The notes beneath the pieces were generated by a model. That model ran no database searches and was not told the DNA's origin. It saw nothing but the letters and a program-made list of their open reading frames with translations. A DNA stretch of 64,000 nt from a virus. The stretch covers positions 62,001-126,000 of the IMG/VR virus record IMGVR_UViG_3300027754_000039, one strand, 5' to 3'. The position numbers and the translations under genes are program-made. Below, piece by piece: positions 51,620-61,091 of this stretch; position 1 is the stretch's first letter; each line of letters begins with the position of its first letter.

Positions 51620-52566
51620 TATGCAAATAATTTATATTTCATAAATTGTGTAAAAGTCAATGCAGGTGTTTCCTTAATCAACGTACACATTCGTTCAAAA
51701 CCAATTTCAGCAGGATCTTTTTCTTGCAAATCTACAAAATACACTTCTACTCCATTATTCATAAAGTATTCAGCGTGTTCTAGAGCTTGCTTTTGAGCGT
51801 CTTTATCAAGACAAATATATAATTTAGTAACTTTATTTTCAATAATCTTTTTACGTAAGTCTTCTGATATAGTCTTTCCGAATAATGGAATGGAATTGCG
51901 CCTAACTGCTATTGCGTCAAAACTACCTTCAACTAAAACGATTGGCAAAGTCCAATTAATAAACAATTCAAAGCCAACACAATTTTTAGACGTGTCTGGA
52001 TTTTTATGTTTAAATGATTCCGCTTCATAATATGCTCTTCCTACAAAATAATTCAATCTACCCATCTCATCATACGATGGAATTATAATCTTTTTAGAAT
52101 ATTCTCCAGATTCGCAATAGCCAATATTATACTTTACTATTTCAGATAGTGTAATTTTTCTTTTAGAACGTAAATAATGCATTACATTTTTATATTCTGT
52201 AGTATCTGAAGTTTTGTAAAGTGGAATAAACTCTTTAGGCAGGTCGAGTACTGTCGTATTTGAATGTAAACTGTCGAACTTACCGGAGTTATATTTGGGT
52301 TGGATGTTAAGTATACTGTATAGCTCCGTTAGTCTATCACGGCTTACGTTTAAGGCTTTAAATAAGGTAGATAGCTTTTTTCCTGATTTATTACAAACCC
52401 AACAATGCCAAGGGTTTTCTCCTTTTTCATTAGTTAAAGATTGAACTTCTAATTTTCTTCTAGGGGATTGGCAAAAAGGACAATGATGTGCAATGTTACC
52501 TTTGTTTGTAGTTTTACCTTTACCTAAAACAGATTCTATTAAATTAGTCAGTTTACTATTTATCAT
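51619..52566 (-). CDS. 61: DNA primase (gp61-like, zinc + TOPRIM)
   Basis: The product is 315 residues. It has an N-terminal zinc site with C29, C32, C55 and C58 (HHCPFCQSPRR, WHCWVCNKSGK), then a TOPRIM fold: LPIVLVEGSFDAIAVRR with the catalytic Glu, and KLYICLDKDAQKQALEHAEY with the DxD. The size and layout match T4 gp61 (342). It makes primers for lagging-strand synthesis. The helicase partner is not in this window. It is followed by the gp47/46 fusion with a shared base. Confidence 0.9.
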   Translation of the reverse strand: MINSKLTNLIESVLGKGKTTNKGNIAHHCPFCQSPRRKLEVQSLTNEKGENPWHCWVCNKSGKKLSTLFKALNVSRDRLTELYSILNIQPKYNSGKFDSLHSNTTVLDLPKEFIPLYKTSDTTEYKNVMHYLRSKRKITLSEIVKYNIGYCESGEYSKKIIIPSYDEMGRLNYFVGRAYYEAESFKHKNPDTSKNCVGFELFINWTLPIVLVEGSFDAIAVRRNSIPLFGKTISEDLRKKIIENKVTKLYICLDKDAQKQALEHAEYFMNNGVEVYFVDLQEKDPAEIGFERMCTLIKETPALTFTQFMKYKLFA

Positions 52567-52606
52567 ACTCGATTAATATAGTATATTTATTTCAATATAC
52601 CAAATA

Positions 52607-53011
52607 TTATACTAACCAATCTTCCGGTATTATCTTGTCCGCAAATTTAAAGTTATACTTGATACACCAATCTGCATAAGTAGTCTTAGATGCTTTACTA
52701 ATTTTTGTTTTTGAATTTTGAAATAAAAAGCGAATATCTAACTCAGGATGTTGAGCTTTGATTAAGATATGTTTCTTTCGATCGTCAGTTAAAAATCTTC
52801 CTTTGGTTTCTACAAAAATACCATTAGGCAATTTGAAGTCAGGATGATATTTGTGTTTAGTCTCTGGTTTGACATATTCAATAATATGCTTTTCATAATC
52901 ACCGTCTATCCCTTTAGATTTAAGTGATTCGTCAATTTCCATTTCTAAGCCACTACGGAATCCGTACTTAGCCGCAACTGCTTTTTTACTATAAGGATTT
53001 CTTCTAGCCAT
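52607..53011 (-). CDS. T7-type endonuclease I (Holliday junction resolvase)
   Basis: The product is 134 residues. FRSGLEMEI (Glu23), YHPDFKLPNG (Asp58) and IFVETKGRF (Glu68, Lys70) give the four active-site residues of the T7 gp3 family. The end KTTYADWCIKYNFKFADKII and PEDWL is also typical. It cuts four-way junctions so that branched replicating DNA can be packaged. T4 itself uses the unrelated gp49, so this is a swap of resolvase type in a T4-like setting. Confidence 0.93.
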   Translation of the reverse strand: MARRNPYSKKAVAAKYGFRSGLEMEIDESLKSKGIDGDYEKHIIEYVKPETKHKYHPDFKLPNGIFVETKGRFLTDDRKKHILIKAQHPELDIRFLFQNSKTKISKASKTTYADWCIKYNFKFADKIIPEDWLV

Positions 53012-53029
53012 AACTTTTATTTTATATAA

Positions 53030-54802
53030 TTATATGTCAAATCGAACTATTAAGTTCAAATCAACGTTGTCTCGTTTTTTAATTGGTGTTCCTAGTTTTC
53101 CTATCGCTACTAACTCTCCGAAAGATGTATATAGTCCAACGGTTGTAATGTAAGGAGCAAATTCACTATTAGAAGTAATTGGTTTTGGAACTTCTGACGA
53201 AGGATCATTGTCTAATCTAATCGTCGGATTAGAAGTAAAGTTAAATTCATCTTCTTTTAATTTACAAATATATTCATGCTCATAAAGAGTTACTGTTGAA
53301 TTATATTCTAAATAAAAATCATCTATATAAGCAGATTGAGTTACTGACGAAAGATAATTATAAACTCTATCACTGAATGGTCTATATTGTGAAGTACCAT
53401 ATTTAGGTCTAGGATCTGATAAAACAATCATTCCATGCTCATAAAATACATTACCTACGGCATTGGTATTAGTAACCATTAAATTTTCAGAGCCTGTATA
53501 TGATAATTGGGTAATTTCACTTTGGCTTAATCCTTTATTAAATATAAAAAATTCGTCGATGTCGCCAAACATTCCATTAACAGCTTTTCCGTCTTTATCA
53601 ATTCCTAAAGATCCAATAAAGATATCAGCTTCATTGTATATATTTCCTAAACTAGGAGTAAAGCCTACATCAGCTAAAGCTCCATTTATATACAATTCAA
53701 ATCTAGAACCTGTTTTATTTACTAATATATGTGCTGATGATGTAGTTGCTAAGTTTGATGAGATAGATACCGTTTCTGCACCTGTTGATTGATTTGCGAA
53801 TACCGTTTTCGTTACAATATTATACGTTATATCAAATGGATATTGAGAAATATTATAATTTATATCTCCAGTGTCATAAACTCCTGTTTTTGAATTAAAT
53901 ACAGTTCCCGTACCTGTCGTTCTTTTTGATAATAACGATACAATTCCAGAACCCGTAGTAGCCATATTAGCCCAAAATGAAACAGCATAATTTTGACTTT
54001 GTTTAAAATTAACATCTTCTCTATTTGGTAAACGAATATATCCTTCTCCTGCAAATGTAGCAGCGTTACCCCATTTAGTAGCTCCGATAGTAAGTAAAGG
54101 ATTAGGTGTTATGCTAACATTTTTACTATTAACTAAATACTCAGGTATTAAAGTGTCTACGTAAATATTATTAATTTCATTTCTAGTATTTAATTCGGTA
54201 GATAATAATGATCCCGTGTTATATACGGTGTCTAAATAAGTTCTGGAATATGTAGATGAATTAAACCCTAAGTATAATATTTCTCCTGACACGGAAGCAC
54301 TTAATGCAGAATCAATTAAATTTCCTTTACCGTCATCATACAATGACATTGTAACAGTATTTAATTGAGTATTTTTAAAACGCAATTTAACAGTACCTGG
54401 TTTGATAGTTTCTCCAAACTTTTTTTGCGGAATAGATATAACTGAAGCTTCATTAAATATAGTTCTTTCAATAGCCTGTGGGTCTGCATATCCAAATGTT
54501 TCAAAAGGCTGACCTGCTCTCTTATAATATAAATGATTTAAGCTATACCAAATCATTGAAGCTTCTTTATTATTAGCTATATTAACTAATAGTGAAGAAG
54601 AATCTAATTGTCGTTGCCAAGTATCTAATGTAACTTTATTTCCGGAATATAATGCTGGATTAGGTTTGATTGCTACTAATCGATCAATGTTATCACTATC
54701 TAAACTAGATGTAGTATCATACCTCCAAGATTTATAAACCTTGAATGGCGTGATAGTCTTATCCTGACCGTCAATTCTTTTAAATACTCCTGGTTTCCCC
54801 AT
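53030..54802 (-). CDS. virion protein with LamG-like domain (baseplate/adhesin)
   Basis: The product is 590 residues from the ATG at 54802 (MGKPGVFKRIDGQ); 11 extra residues upstream in frame would begin inside the terminator hairpin and are rejected. The centre is a concanavalin/LamG-like jelly roll: KWGNAATFAGEGYIRLPN, NYAVSFWANMATTGSG, RFELYINGALADVGFTPS and GMFGDIDEFFIFNKGLS. The last 75 residues (DEFNFTSNPT, YITTVGLYTSFGELVAIGK, LGTPIKKRDN) match the end of the upstream neighbour, a shared assembly module. It is probably a carbohydrate-binding virion protein. Confidence 0.75.
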   Translation of the reverse strand: MGKPGVFKRIDGQDKTITPFKVYKSWRYDTTSSLDSDNIDRLVAIKPNPALYSGNKVTLDTWQRQLDSSSLLVNIANNKEASMIWYSLNHLYYKRAGQPFETFGYADPQAIERTIFNEASVISIPQKKFGETIKPGTVKLRFKNTQLNTVTMSLYDDGKGNLIDSALSASVSGEILYLGFNSSTYSRTYLDTVYNTGSLLSTELNTRNEINNIYVDTLIPEYLVNSKNVSITPNPLLTIGATKWGNAATFAGEGYIRLPNREDVNFKQSQNYAVSFWANMATTGSGIVSLLSKRTTGTGTVFNSKTGVYDTGDINYNISQYPFDITYNIVTKTVFANQSTGAETVSISSNLATTSSAHILVNKTGSRFELYINGALADVGFTPSLGNIYNEADIFIGSLGIDKDGKAVNGMFGDIDEFFIFNKGLSQSEITQLSYTGSENLMVTNTNAVGNVFYEHGMIVLSDPRPKYGTSQYRPFSDRVYNYLSSVTQSAYIDDFYLEYNSTVTLYEHEYICKLKEDEFNFTSNPTIRLDNDPSSEVPKPITSNSEFAPYITTVGLYTSFGELVAIGKLGTPIKKRDNVDLNLIVRFDI

Positions 54803-54813
54803 AATGTAAAAAT

Positions 54814-54841
54814 GGCTCTTTAATATAAATATCAAAGAGCC
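54814..54841 (-). terminator. intrinsic terminator with ATATTTAT in loop
   Basis: An 8-bp perfect stem GGCTCTTT/AAAGAGCC with a 12-nt loop is followed on the minus strand by ATTTTTAC. It lies 27 nt past the stop of the 424-residue gene. Confidence 0.8.
54825..54832 (-). promoter_or_regulatory. ATATTTAT element, 22 nt before the 54802 start
   Basis: It is located entirely in the loop of the terminator at 54814-54841, so stop and start signals overlap. Confidence 0.5.
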
Positions 54842-54868
54842 AATTTAATAGGTTTATTTTAAGTACTA

Positions 54869-56143
54869 CTAAAAATCTAACTTAACTTTTATTAAAGCTT
54901 CGTTACTAAATGATTTTTGTATTGGTTTAGATAATTTTGCTACTGCTAACAATTCTTGACGATCGTTATACATACCAATTGATGTAATATACGTCTTAGG
55001 GTCTCCGATAAATGTTGGTTGCAAAAGCTCTCCTACTGAACCGGTAGTAAATGTTGGGTTATTTGAAAAATTATATTCACCATTTTTAACTCGAACAAAA
55101 AAGTGAGTCGAAGTTACTGTTTCTTCATTACGTGCTGAGAATGCTAAATTTGGTAGACTATTTCCAACCCCATAAGCCAATCCTCCTGAAATTGAAGTAA
55201 ATAATTTCCAAGCATTATCTCCAGCTATATTTGAACCTGTTACTGTATTAAATGACATTGAAGTGTCTAACGCTAATCCATTTAAAATTAAAATACCCAT
55301 ATCAGGATAAGCTAATCCATAATATTTAGGATCGGTTGAGTTAAAAACTCCTCCGGTAATAGATCCAGATACAACATTAAATACTCTACCTCCGGTAGAT
55401 AAATTTGTTTCTTGAGTTTGACCTGAATCATCTATTAATGAAATAAAATTGGTATTTAACGGTTTTACATTTGATCCAGTATGAGTATTATTAGTAAATC
55501 CTGAACCACTTAAATTAGTTAAAGTTAATTGCCAGTTACCTGGGTCTAATTTATCTTTAATTCTTGCGCGATTGAAATTCAAAGCATATATTGAATCTGA
55601 AGATTGACTACCACCAAAGGTAAATGTCGTGTCTCCTGGATTTAATAATAGCAAACGATATTGAGAATATACTGCTCTTGCCGGAGAATCATTTAATGTT
55701 CCAGCAGCTGAAGATCCTGAACCTAATCTATGACCATGAGCTACTGCAAATTGAACTTCTGAAGTTGAAAGAGCAGGATTGGCATTTAACATATCATAAT
55801 AATATGTTTTAGATGCTGTAGATTGAGCTGAGCTAGAATAAGCTAATGACATTGTAGCTGCATTACCAGTAAATAAACCAGTCGTTACAAATGTTTTTTG
55901 ATTTTCAATGATATCAGATGCAACGTCAAAGCGAGTAAATACTCTTCCACTTGAAGCTACTTGAGATTGTCTAGCTACTTGTGCTACCATTTCAGCTGCA
56001 ATAGCACGAGCTCGAGTTTCAATTTCGTTCACTAAATTAGCGTTTGAATTTGGTAATGTAACTGCTTGTATATTTGCAGCTGCAGCTGCTCTAGGTGCTG
56101 CCGCTAAATTATTTACCACTAATGGTGTTCTAATTACTCCCAT
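54869..56143 (-). CDS. virion/baseplate protein sharing C-terminal module with neighbour
   Basis: The product is 424 residues. The N-terminus is Ala-rich and helical (LAAAPRAAAAANIQAVTLPN, ARAIAAEMVAQVARQSQVAS), likely a coiled anchoring part. The middle is beta-rich. The end EYNFSNNPTF, KTYITSIGMYNDRQELLAVA and KLSKPIQKSFSNEALIKVKL is a module that I know from structural proteins of T4-like cyanophages and that also ends the downstream protein. The place between gp6-type and fibre genes suggests a baseplate wedge part. Confidence 0.7.
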   Translation of the reverse strand: MGVIRTPLVVNNLAAAPRAAAAANIQAVTLPNSNANLVNEIETRARAIAAEMVAQVARQSQVASSGRVFTRFDVASDIIENQKTFVTTGLFTGNAATMSLAYSSSAQSTASKTYYYDMLNANPALSTSEVQFAVAHGHRLGSGSSAAGTLNDSPARAVYSQYRLLLLNPGDTTFTFGGSQSSDSIYALNFNRARIKDKLDPGNWQLTLTNLSGSGFTNNTHTGSNVKPLNTNFISLIDDSGQTQETNLSTGGRVFNVVSGSITGGVFNSTDPKYYGLAYPDMGILILNGLALDTSMSFNTVTGSNIAGDNAWKLFTSISGGLAYGVGNSLPNLAFSARNEETVTSTHFFVRVKNGEYNFSNNPTFTTGSVGELLQPTFIGDPKTYITSIGMYNDRQELLAVAKLSKPIQKSFSNEALIKVKLDF

Positions 56144-56156
56144 GTTATTTTTTTAA

Positions 56157-56834
56157 TTATTGTGCGTTAGTTATTGAAGTATTTGAAGCTGTCGCTAATT
56201 GTACTTTTTTAACAGTTAAATTAACAGTTACTCTACCACCAGTTTCATTTCCTATAATAGTGATAGTAGCTACAGAGTCTGCAACTAATTGCTGCTTAGC
56301 AATGATATTAAAGCTAAATCCAACTGCTGATACAGTTTGAGCTGATTCAGAATCTCCAATAAATCTTGGTACTGTAGGACTAACACCTGCATTAACAGGT
56401 TGCACTACTTGAAGTGTTGCTGTGTCTGAATTAGATAAAATTGCAGTGTATCCTAATGTAGCATTTCCAGAAGTAAAGTTTGTCGTTGTCGGATTAATAG
56501 TCGACTGTTGACCTGGAGATGTTAGCGTTATTGAAGATTGACCAACTTGAATAACTGGTATTCTTGCTGTTTTCTTTGGCAATGTTACTAATTTGTAACG
56601 CATTACATTTGATTCATCTGCACTAGCTTCTACTAATGGCATATTCTCAATGATAATGCCATAATAATCAGACCCTAATGGGTGTGCAGGGTTCCACAAA
56701 TCATAATCAATCTCATCATCTGCTACTGCAAATTGAGTGATTTTAAATTCATCTTTTCCGCGAGCTAGCAATTCTCTTCCTTTTTTAGTAAGAATTGCGT
56801 CAACGGTTATTGTACTATTATTTAAGTATCCCAT
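56157..56834 (-). CDS. conserved virion protein, baseplate region
   Basis: The product is 225 residues. The first 80 residues are a conserved block: ITVDAILTKKGRELLARGKD, EFKITQFAVADDEIDYDLWN, then PLGSDYYGIIIENMP. It is present in structural operons of other T4-like environmental phages (memory-based). The rest is a Ser/Thr-rich beta domain. ATATTTAT lies 18 nt upstream and the gene after it follows at 13 nt. No T4 name can be assigned. Confidence 0.7.
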   Translation of the reverse strand: MGYLNNSTITVDAILTKKGRELLARGKDEFKITQFAVADDEIDYDLWNPAHPLGSDYYGIIIENMPLVEASADESNVMRYKLVTLPKKTARIPVIQVGQSSITLTSPGQQSTINPTTTNFTSGNATLGYTAILSNSDTATLQVVQPVNAGVSPTVPRFIGDSESAQTVSAVGFSFNIIAKQQLVADSVATITIIGNETGGRVTVNLTVKKVQLATASNTSITNAQ

Positions 56835-56852
56835 CTTGTTTATACCTTTTTA

Positions 56853-56860
56853 ATAAATAT
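56853..56860 (-). promoter_or_regulatory. ATATTTAT element, 18 nt before the 56834 start
   Basis: The coding strand reads CTATATTTATTAAAAAGG. It lies between the 1391-residue gene's stop (56900) and the next start. Confidence 0.5.
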
Positions 56861-56899
56861 AGACTATTGAAAAATTCAGATTTATATTTAAGAATCATT

Positions 56900-59800
56900 T
56901 TATCCAATCCTGGAGTTTGTAGATCTACCTGATGTTGCTCTGTCTATTGTTGTTAATTGATTATTTGCAAACACTACTTGATTTGGATTTACTTGCGTCA
57001 CTTTAACTACAGGTCCTCCGTCGACAGTTTGTCTTGAATTTGCGTTAACTGCCGATCCTACCAATTTAGAACCGTTTAATCTAGCATTTGCATATCCAGT
57101 TCCTTGAAATTTATTTCCTAAACTAGCAGTTACCGGATATGGAATTAATGAACTACTATATGAAGTTACAGATTCGTATATATAAATGTCGGCAATTTCT
57201 ACGTCTTTGATAGAGGTAATTTTATTTTTTAGTGTAAATTTAGGTCCGGTTAATGTAACCGCGTTTGTGGTTTGATATGTTCCCACGCCATTAATAGGTA
57301 TATTTGCTACTATTGAAGTAGTAGCAAAATCTATCACATCTATACTTACCGGGTTACCTGCAAATGAAGTTACTTCAAAATAACAATACAGTGATCCTGT
57401 ATACGTGGCTGGCATTGTAAAAGTTACTTTATCTCCTGGCATTAAATAAGCTACCGTAGCATCATACAATCGCTGTACCAAGGCAACGCTACTGCTAACA
57501 TTTGTATATGAAGAAGTAAATGAATATTGTCCAAACGGTCTTTGATCGTATATAGTAGTTTGAATAGGCTTATAAGATCCTGATTCTGTTATTTTATATT
57601 TATCTATGTATCTATGCTGAACCCATGAAGTTCCTAGCTTATCAATGTCTGTGGTATTATTTTCAATAAGACCGGCATAAGATTGATATTCAGAAGTCAT
57701 CGCTAACGAGCTACTCATTACTCCTGTTAAATTAGGAAATATACTAGAGTCTGCAACGGTTATTGGTTGAGTAATTAATCCATTTAAGTTTTGATATACT
57801 CCAGAAGCTGATACGTCATTAACTGCATTTAAAGTTACATCGTGCTTTAAATTTTCAATTACAGGGTTGTTAATAAGTTTAACTTTACTTCTTTCTAAAA
57901 CATTTGGCTCTACAACTAATCCTACAATTGCATTTGCTCTTTTAGGAAGTAGCTGCTTAATATACTTAAATAAAGTAAAGTCATAAATTTGAAGAGCTCT
58001 GAAATACGCTTCAAAGTCATTTCTATTTTCATACTTCTTCCAGTAATTAATTGCAAAGTTATTTAGCTTTGTATAATTGTCATTTAAAATATCTCCTGGG
58101 TCTCCGATATAATCGTCAATTTCAAAATATCCTAATTGATTGAATATGTCTTCATTGATTGCAGTTTGAGGGGAGAAATAAACTCCTACTCTATTAGAGT
58201 CTAAAGAGTATCTGTCAAATGATGATTTCTCAATTCTTGTTTTAGTATTTAATCTTTTATTAACATCTAAACTAGCAGATTCAATTCTTACTTTGTTTGA
58301 ATATAAACTAGAAGCTCCTAACGAAGGAGATGGTGTGTAATATGTTTCTTCAAATCCTTCAAATACTATTGACCCTGAACTACTTCCAAATCCATTGAAG
58401 AAAAGTGAACCTGTATTAATAGTTTGATTAGGGTGAGTTGACGATTGATAAAATGAACCACTCTTTATTGTTTTATCTGATAAAGTAAATCTTTGCAATA
58501 AATGATCAAATGGCTTAGCAGCTTCTTCTCCGGTTGTTAATAAAGTTCTATCAACATTATAAGTGTATGTATTTGGGGATGCTGCATGCTCTTGAATAGT
58601 AGCGTTATTTAGCGACCCAGACCATAAACGAATTTCTTGAAAGTGACCATGAAACTTACCTAGAGAAGATATAGTAGTGCTATTAACAAATACTGGAGTT
58701 ATTGCTCTAGATCCTGACGCAAATGTTATAGTCGATTGCTTAAATGGATTAGGCGCTCCAATTACACTAGCAGATACATTATATATTGTATTGCCGTATA
58801 AAGATTTTACTACATTCAATGAAGAAGTTAAGTTGTTATTATTAATAACGACGCTAATCCAACTATTGTCAAATATTTCTAAATTAGATGCTGTAATAGC
58901 TTGACCAGTTATACCATTAAATAATGTAATAGTACCTTGATTATCATCATTGGTTTCTTTGTTAAGAATTAAATTATAAACATCGTCAATTGATCCACTT
59001 TTAATAGATAAAATGTTATAAGGAGTTCCTACACCATAGATATAGTTATTATCCGTTTTAAACCGGAATTCCAAGGTGTTAGCATAAACATAAGTCTTAG
59101 CACCATTTATGAATTGGCCGGCTGTTAAACTTAAGCTACCAGTTTGAGAAAGCCATGCATAATGGTATTTGTCATGCACATATTCAGGATAATGATTATT
59201 ATCAGTGAATGTGCTAGGACCGCCATATTCTTTAATCGTTAATACGGTAGAAGGTATTCCATAACAAGCCAATAAAGCTTTTATAGATCTAGAAGTACCC
59301 TTTGATTTTAATATATAAGGAAGATTGTTTACAATTCTTCTCCAAATTTCTTTAGTATTTTTTTCATCAGTAATCGTAGTAATATTATTAACGCCACTTT
59401 CCAACGCTACGCCATTTTCATCAACAGCTAAAGCATATTTCCAAAGCTCAGAAGTTGATTTGCCATTTAATAAATCAAATCCTAAAGATTTAGCAACATC
59501 GTACAGCAAATTATCTGGCATTCCATCTTTTGGATTTTCTTCTCGAGAATGTATTGACGTAAGTGCTTTAATATATGTCCATAATATATCAAAATGTTGC
59601 CCCATCATATTAATAAAGAGCAAATACTCTTCATTATCTGTAGATTCCTTTATATATAAAGGAACAGTTTCTATTAATTTATGAATATTATTATAATCAA
59701 AAATTTCAGCAATCTCTAATAAATCATTATAATATATCTGCCCGGTGTTAGAAGTTGAAGAAACTTGAGTTGCAAAATATCCATAAGGGTCAGGTGCAGC

Positions 59801-61075
59801 TCCTAGTGTCCATTGAGTAGCTGCCGTACTCCACATCGTAAAAGCTTCGTTCCATTTCAATGCAGTCGGAGTTGTCTTTGGCCATGGATTAACTATTCTA
59901 GGAGTATATGACCCCGTAGTTTCATTAACGTGTGTATATAAAGCACTTCCCGTTGATTCGAAAAATAAATATTTTTCAAAATCATCAAATCCACTAACTA
60001 CACGATTTCGTTTAATGTAAATATCAGCTAAATTAATTTGAGTTATATCTCCTCCATTAACTTGAGATATAGTTTGAACTTGAGCTGAATAATATTCAAT
60101 TAATTCTAATTTATACTTGAAGTTTTTAACTCGTTCAACGGCAGAGCCATAATGAATAAAACTATCAAATATTCTATGATTGGTATTTAATTTTATTCCT
60201 GCTAATGAACCGGAAAAGTAATTGTCGATTAATTGCTGCGATGTTTGTACATTTTCAGTAAGTAAATTATTCCAATTTTTAAAGCTAGTAGCTACCGAAC
60301 CTCCATCAAATTCTTCTAATTCAAAATTAGGACCAGCTAATGCTGTAACTGGATCTGGAATATGCTGTGGTATAATCGATACCGTATCTAATACTGATTC
60401 AATTATTTCTTCTGAAACCCATAATCTAGATTTCTCTCCATACTTAGCTGGTAATGGGGCATACAATCTAACAATAATTTCAGGCGTTGGCCCAAAAGTA
60501 TCAAATCGCATATTAATTATTTGATACGTTTCATTAAAACCAAAGTTTAATAAAAATGAATCAAATACATCGTCATTGGTTAGTAAATCATTCCAACGAT
60601 TACGAAAAGAATTTAATTGATCACGTAAAGTGATGCTTTCATTATCAGATAATTGAATTCTTAATTCTCGTCTAGACGGAGAAATTTCTTTAATCCAAAG
60701 CTTTTGACCTTTATAAGAGCCTAATAAATTATTAAATAAATTGTATACTACTTTATATTGACCTCTATGTATTCCTAAGCCATCTAATTCAGTATTAGTA
60801 TCAACTGATAAATGTTGGTATGTTAATGAACTAGTACCGTTAAAATCAACGCTATAATGAGTATCGTGATTACCTGTTAAATAAACACCGTCTGGAGTAT
60901 ATACATGTAATTCTAAATCCGCAGTTGAATTAAGATTGGTCTCACCGGTTGATTTAAACTTAATAGCAAACTTTCTAGTATCTAAAAGTTCTTTATCAAC
61001 AGACTCTAATCTAGATACCTTTATAGTATTAGTTGAGTTTAATAAATCTTGCTGATTAGTATATACTGATAACAT
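56900..61075 (-). CDS. very large baseplate/tail protein with tail-protein-I-like and LamG-like parts
   Basis: The product is 1391 residues. The N-terminal 300 residues are a structural region (KFAIKFKSTGETNLNSTADL, WIKEISPSRRELRIQL). Around residues 470-640 lies a helical part, LFINMMGQHFDILWTYIKAL and then WRRIVNNLPYILKSKGTSRS, IKALLACYGIPSTVLTIKEY, resembling P2 gpI-type baseplate proteins. Residues of about 660-830 are a LamG-like jelly roll (TLEFRFKTDNNYIYGVG, GHFQEIRLWSGSLNNATIQE). The C-terminus is beta-rich. The position next to gp6 matches gp7 of T4 (1032 residues), so a wedge role is likely but the gp7 name is not proven. ATATTTAT is only 8 nt from the ATG. Confidence 0.7.
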   Translation of the reverse strand: MLSVYTNQQDLLNSTNTIKVSRLESVDKELLDTRKFAIKFKSTGETNLNSTADLELHVYTPDGVYLTGNHDTHYSVDFNGTSSLTYQHLSVDTNTELDGLGIHRGQYKVVYNLFNNLLGSYKGQKLWIKEISPSRRELRIQLSDNESITLRDQLNSFRNRWNDLLTNDDVFDSFLLNFGFNETYQIINMRFDTFGPTPEIIVRLYAPLPAKYGEKSRLWVSEEIIESVLDTVSIIPQHIPDPVTALAGPNFELEEFDGGSVATSFKNWNNLLTENVQTSQQLIDNYFSGSLAGIKLNTNHRIFDSFIHYGSAVERVKNFKYKLELIEYYSAQVQTISQVNGGDITQINLADIYIKRNRVVSGFDDFEKYLFFESTGSALYTHVNETTGSYTPRIVNPWPKTTPTALKWNEAFTMWSTAATQWTLGAAPDPYGYFATQVSSTSNTGQIYYNDLLEIAEIFDYNNIHKLIETVPLYIKESTDNEEYLLFINMMGQHFDILWTYIKALTSIHSREENPKDGMPDNLLYDVAKSLGFDLLNGKSTSELWKYALAVDENGVALESGVNNITTITDEKNTKEIWRRIVNNLPYILKSKGTSRSIKALLACYGIPSTVLTIKEYGGPSTFTDNNHYPEYVHDKYHYAWLSQTGSLSLTAGQFINGAKTYVYANTLEFRFKTDNNYIYGVGTPYNILSIKSGSIDDVYNLILNKETNDDNQGTITLFNGITGQAITASNLEIFDNSWISVVINNNNLTSSLNVVKSLYGNTIYNVSASVIGAPNPFKQSTITFASGSRAITPVFVNSTTISSLGKFHGHFQEIRLWSGSLNNATIQEHAASPNTYTYNVDRTLLTTGEEAAKPFDHLLQRFTLSDKTIKSGSFYQSSTHPNQTINTGSLFFNGFGSSSGSIVFEGFEETYYTPSPSLGASSLYSNKVRIESASLDVNKRLNTKTRIEKSSFDRYSLDSNRVGVYFSPQTAINEDIFNQLGYFEIDDYIGDPGDILNDNYTKLNNFAINYWKKYENRNDFEAYFRALQIYDFTLFKYIKQLLPKRANAIVGLVVEPNVLERSKVKLINNPVIENLKHDVTLNAVNDVSASGVYQNLNGLITQPITVADSSIFPNLTGVMSSSLAMTSEYQSYAGLIENNTTDIDKLGTSWVQHRYIDKYKITESGSYKPIQTTIYDQRPFGQYSFTSSYTNVSSSVALVQRLYDATVAYLMPGDKVTFTMPATYTGSLYCYFEVTSFAGNPVSIDVIDFATTSIVANIPINGVGTYQTTNAVTLTGPKFTLKNKITSIKDVEIADIYIYESVTSYSSSLIPYPVTASLGNKFQGTGYANARLNGSKLVGSAVNANSRQTVDGGPVVKVTQVNPNQVVFANNQLTTIDRATSGRSTNSRIG

Positions 61076-61083
61076 CCTTTAAT

Positions 61084-61091
61084 ATAAATAT
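61084..61091 (-). promoter_or_regulatory. ATATTTAT element, 8 nt before the 61075 start
   Basis: The coding strand reads AGATATTTATATTAAAGG then ATG. This is the shortest spacing seen. If it is a -10-type promoter, the mRNA would be almost leaderless. Confidence 0.5.

Noticed and set aside
52583-52590. Plus-oriented ATATTTAT upstream of the primase gene
   Set aside because: It points away from the minus-strand primase gene and no plus-strand gene follows. Likely chance in AT-rich DNA.
54803-54835. Earlier ATG of the LamG-like virion gene
   Set aside because: The 11 extra codons fall within the terminator hairpin and precede the normal-looking start MGKPGVFKR.
9373-61091. T4-type late promoters TATAAATA on the plus strand
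   Set aside because: The string does occur in many gaps, but it would point rightward, against the genes. The plus-strand gene carries the reverse complement, showing that the functional orientation is ATATTTAT along the gene.
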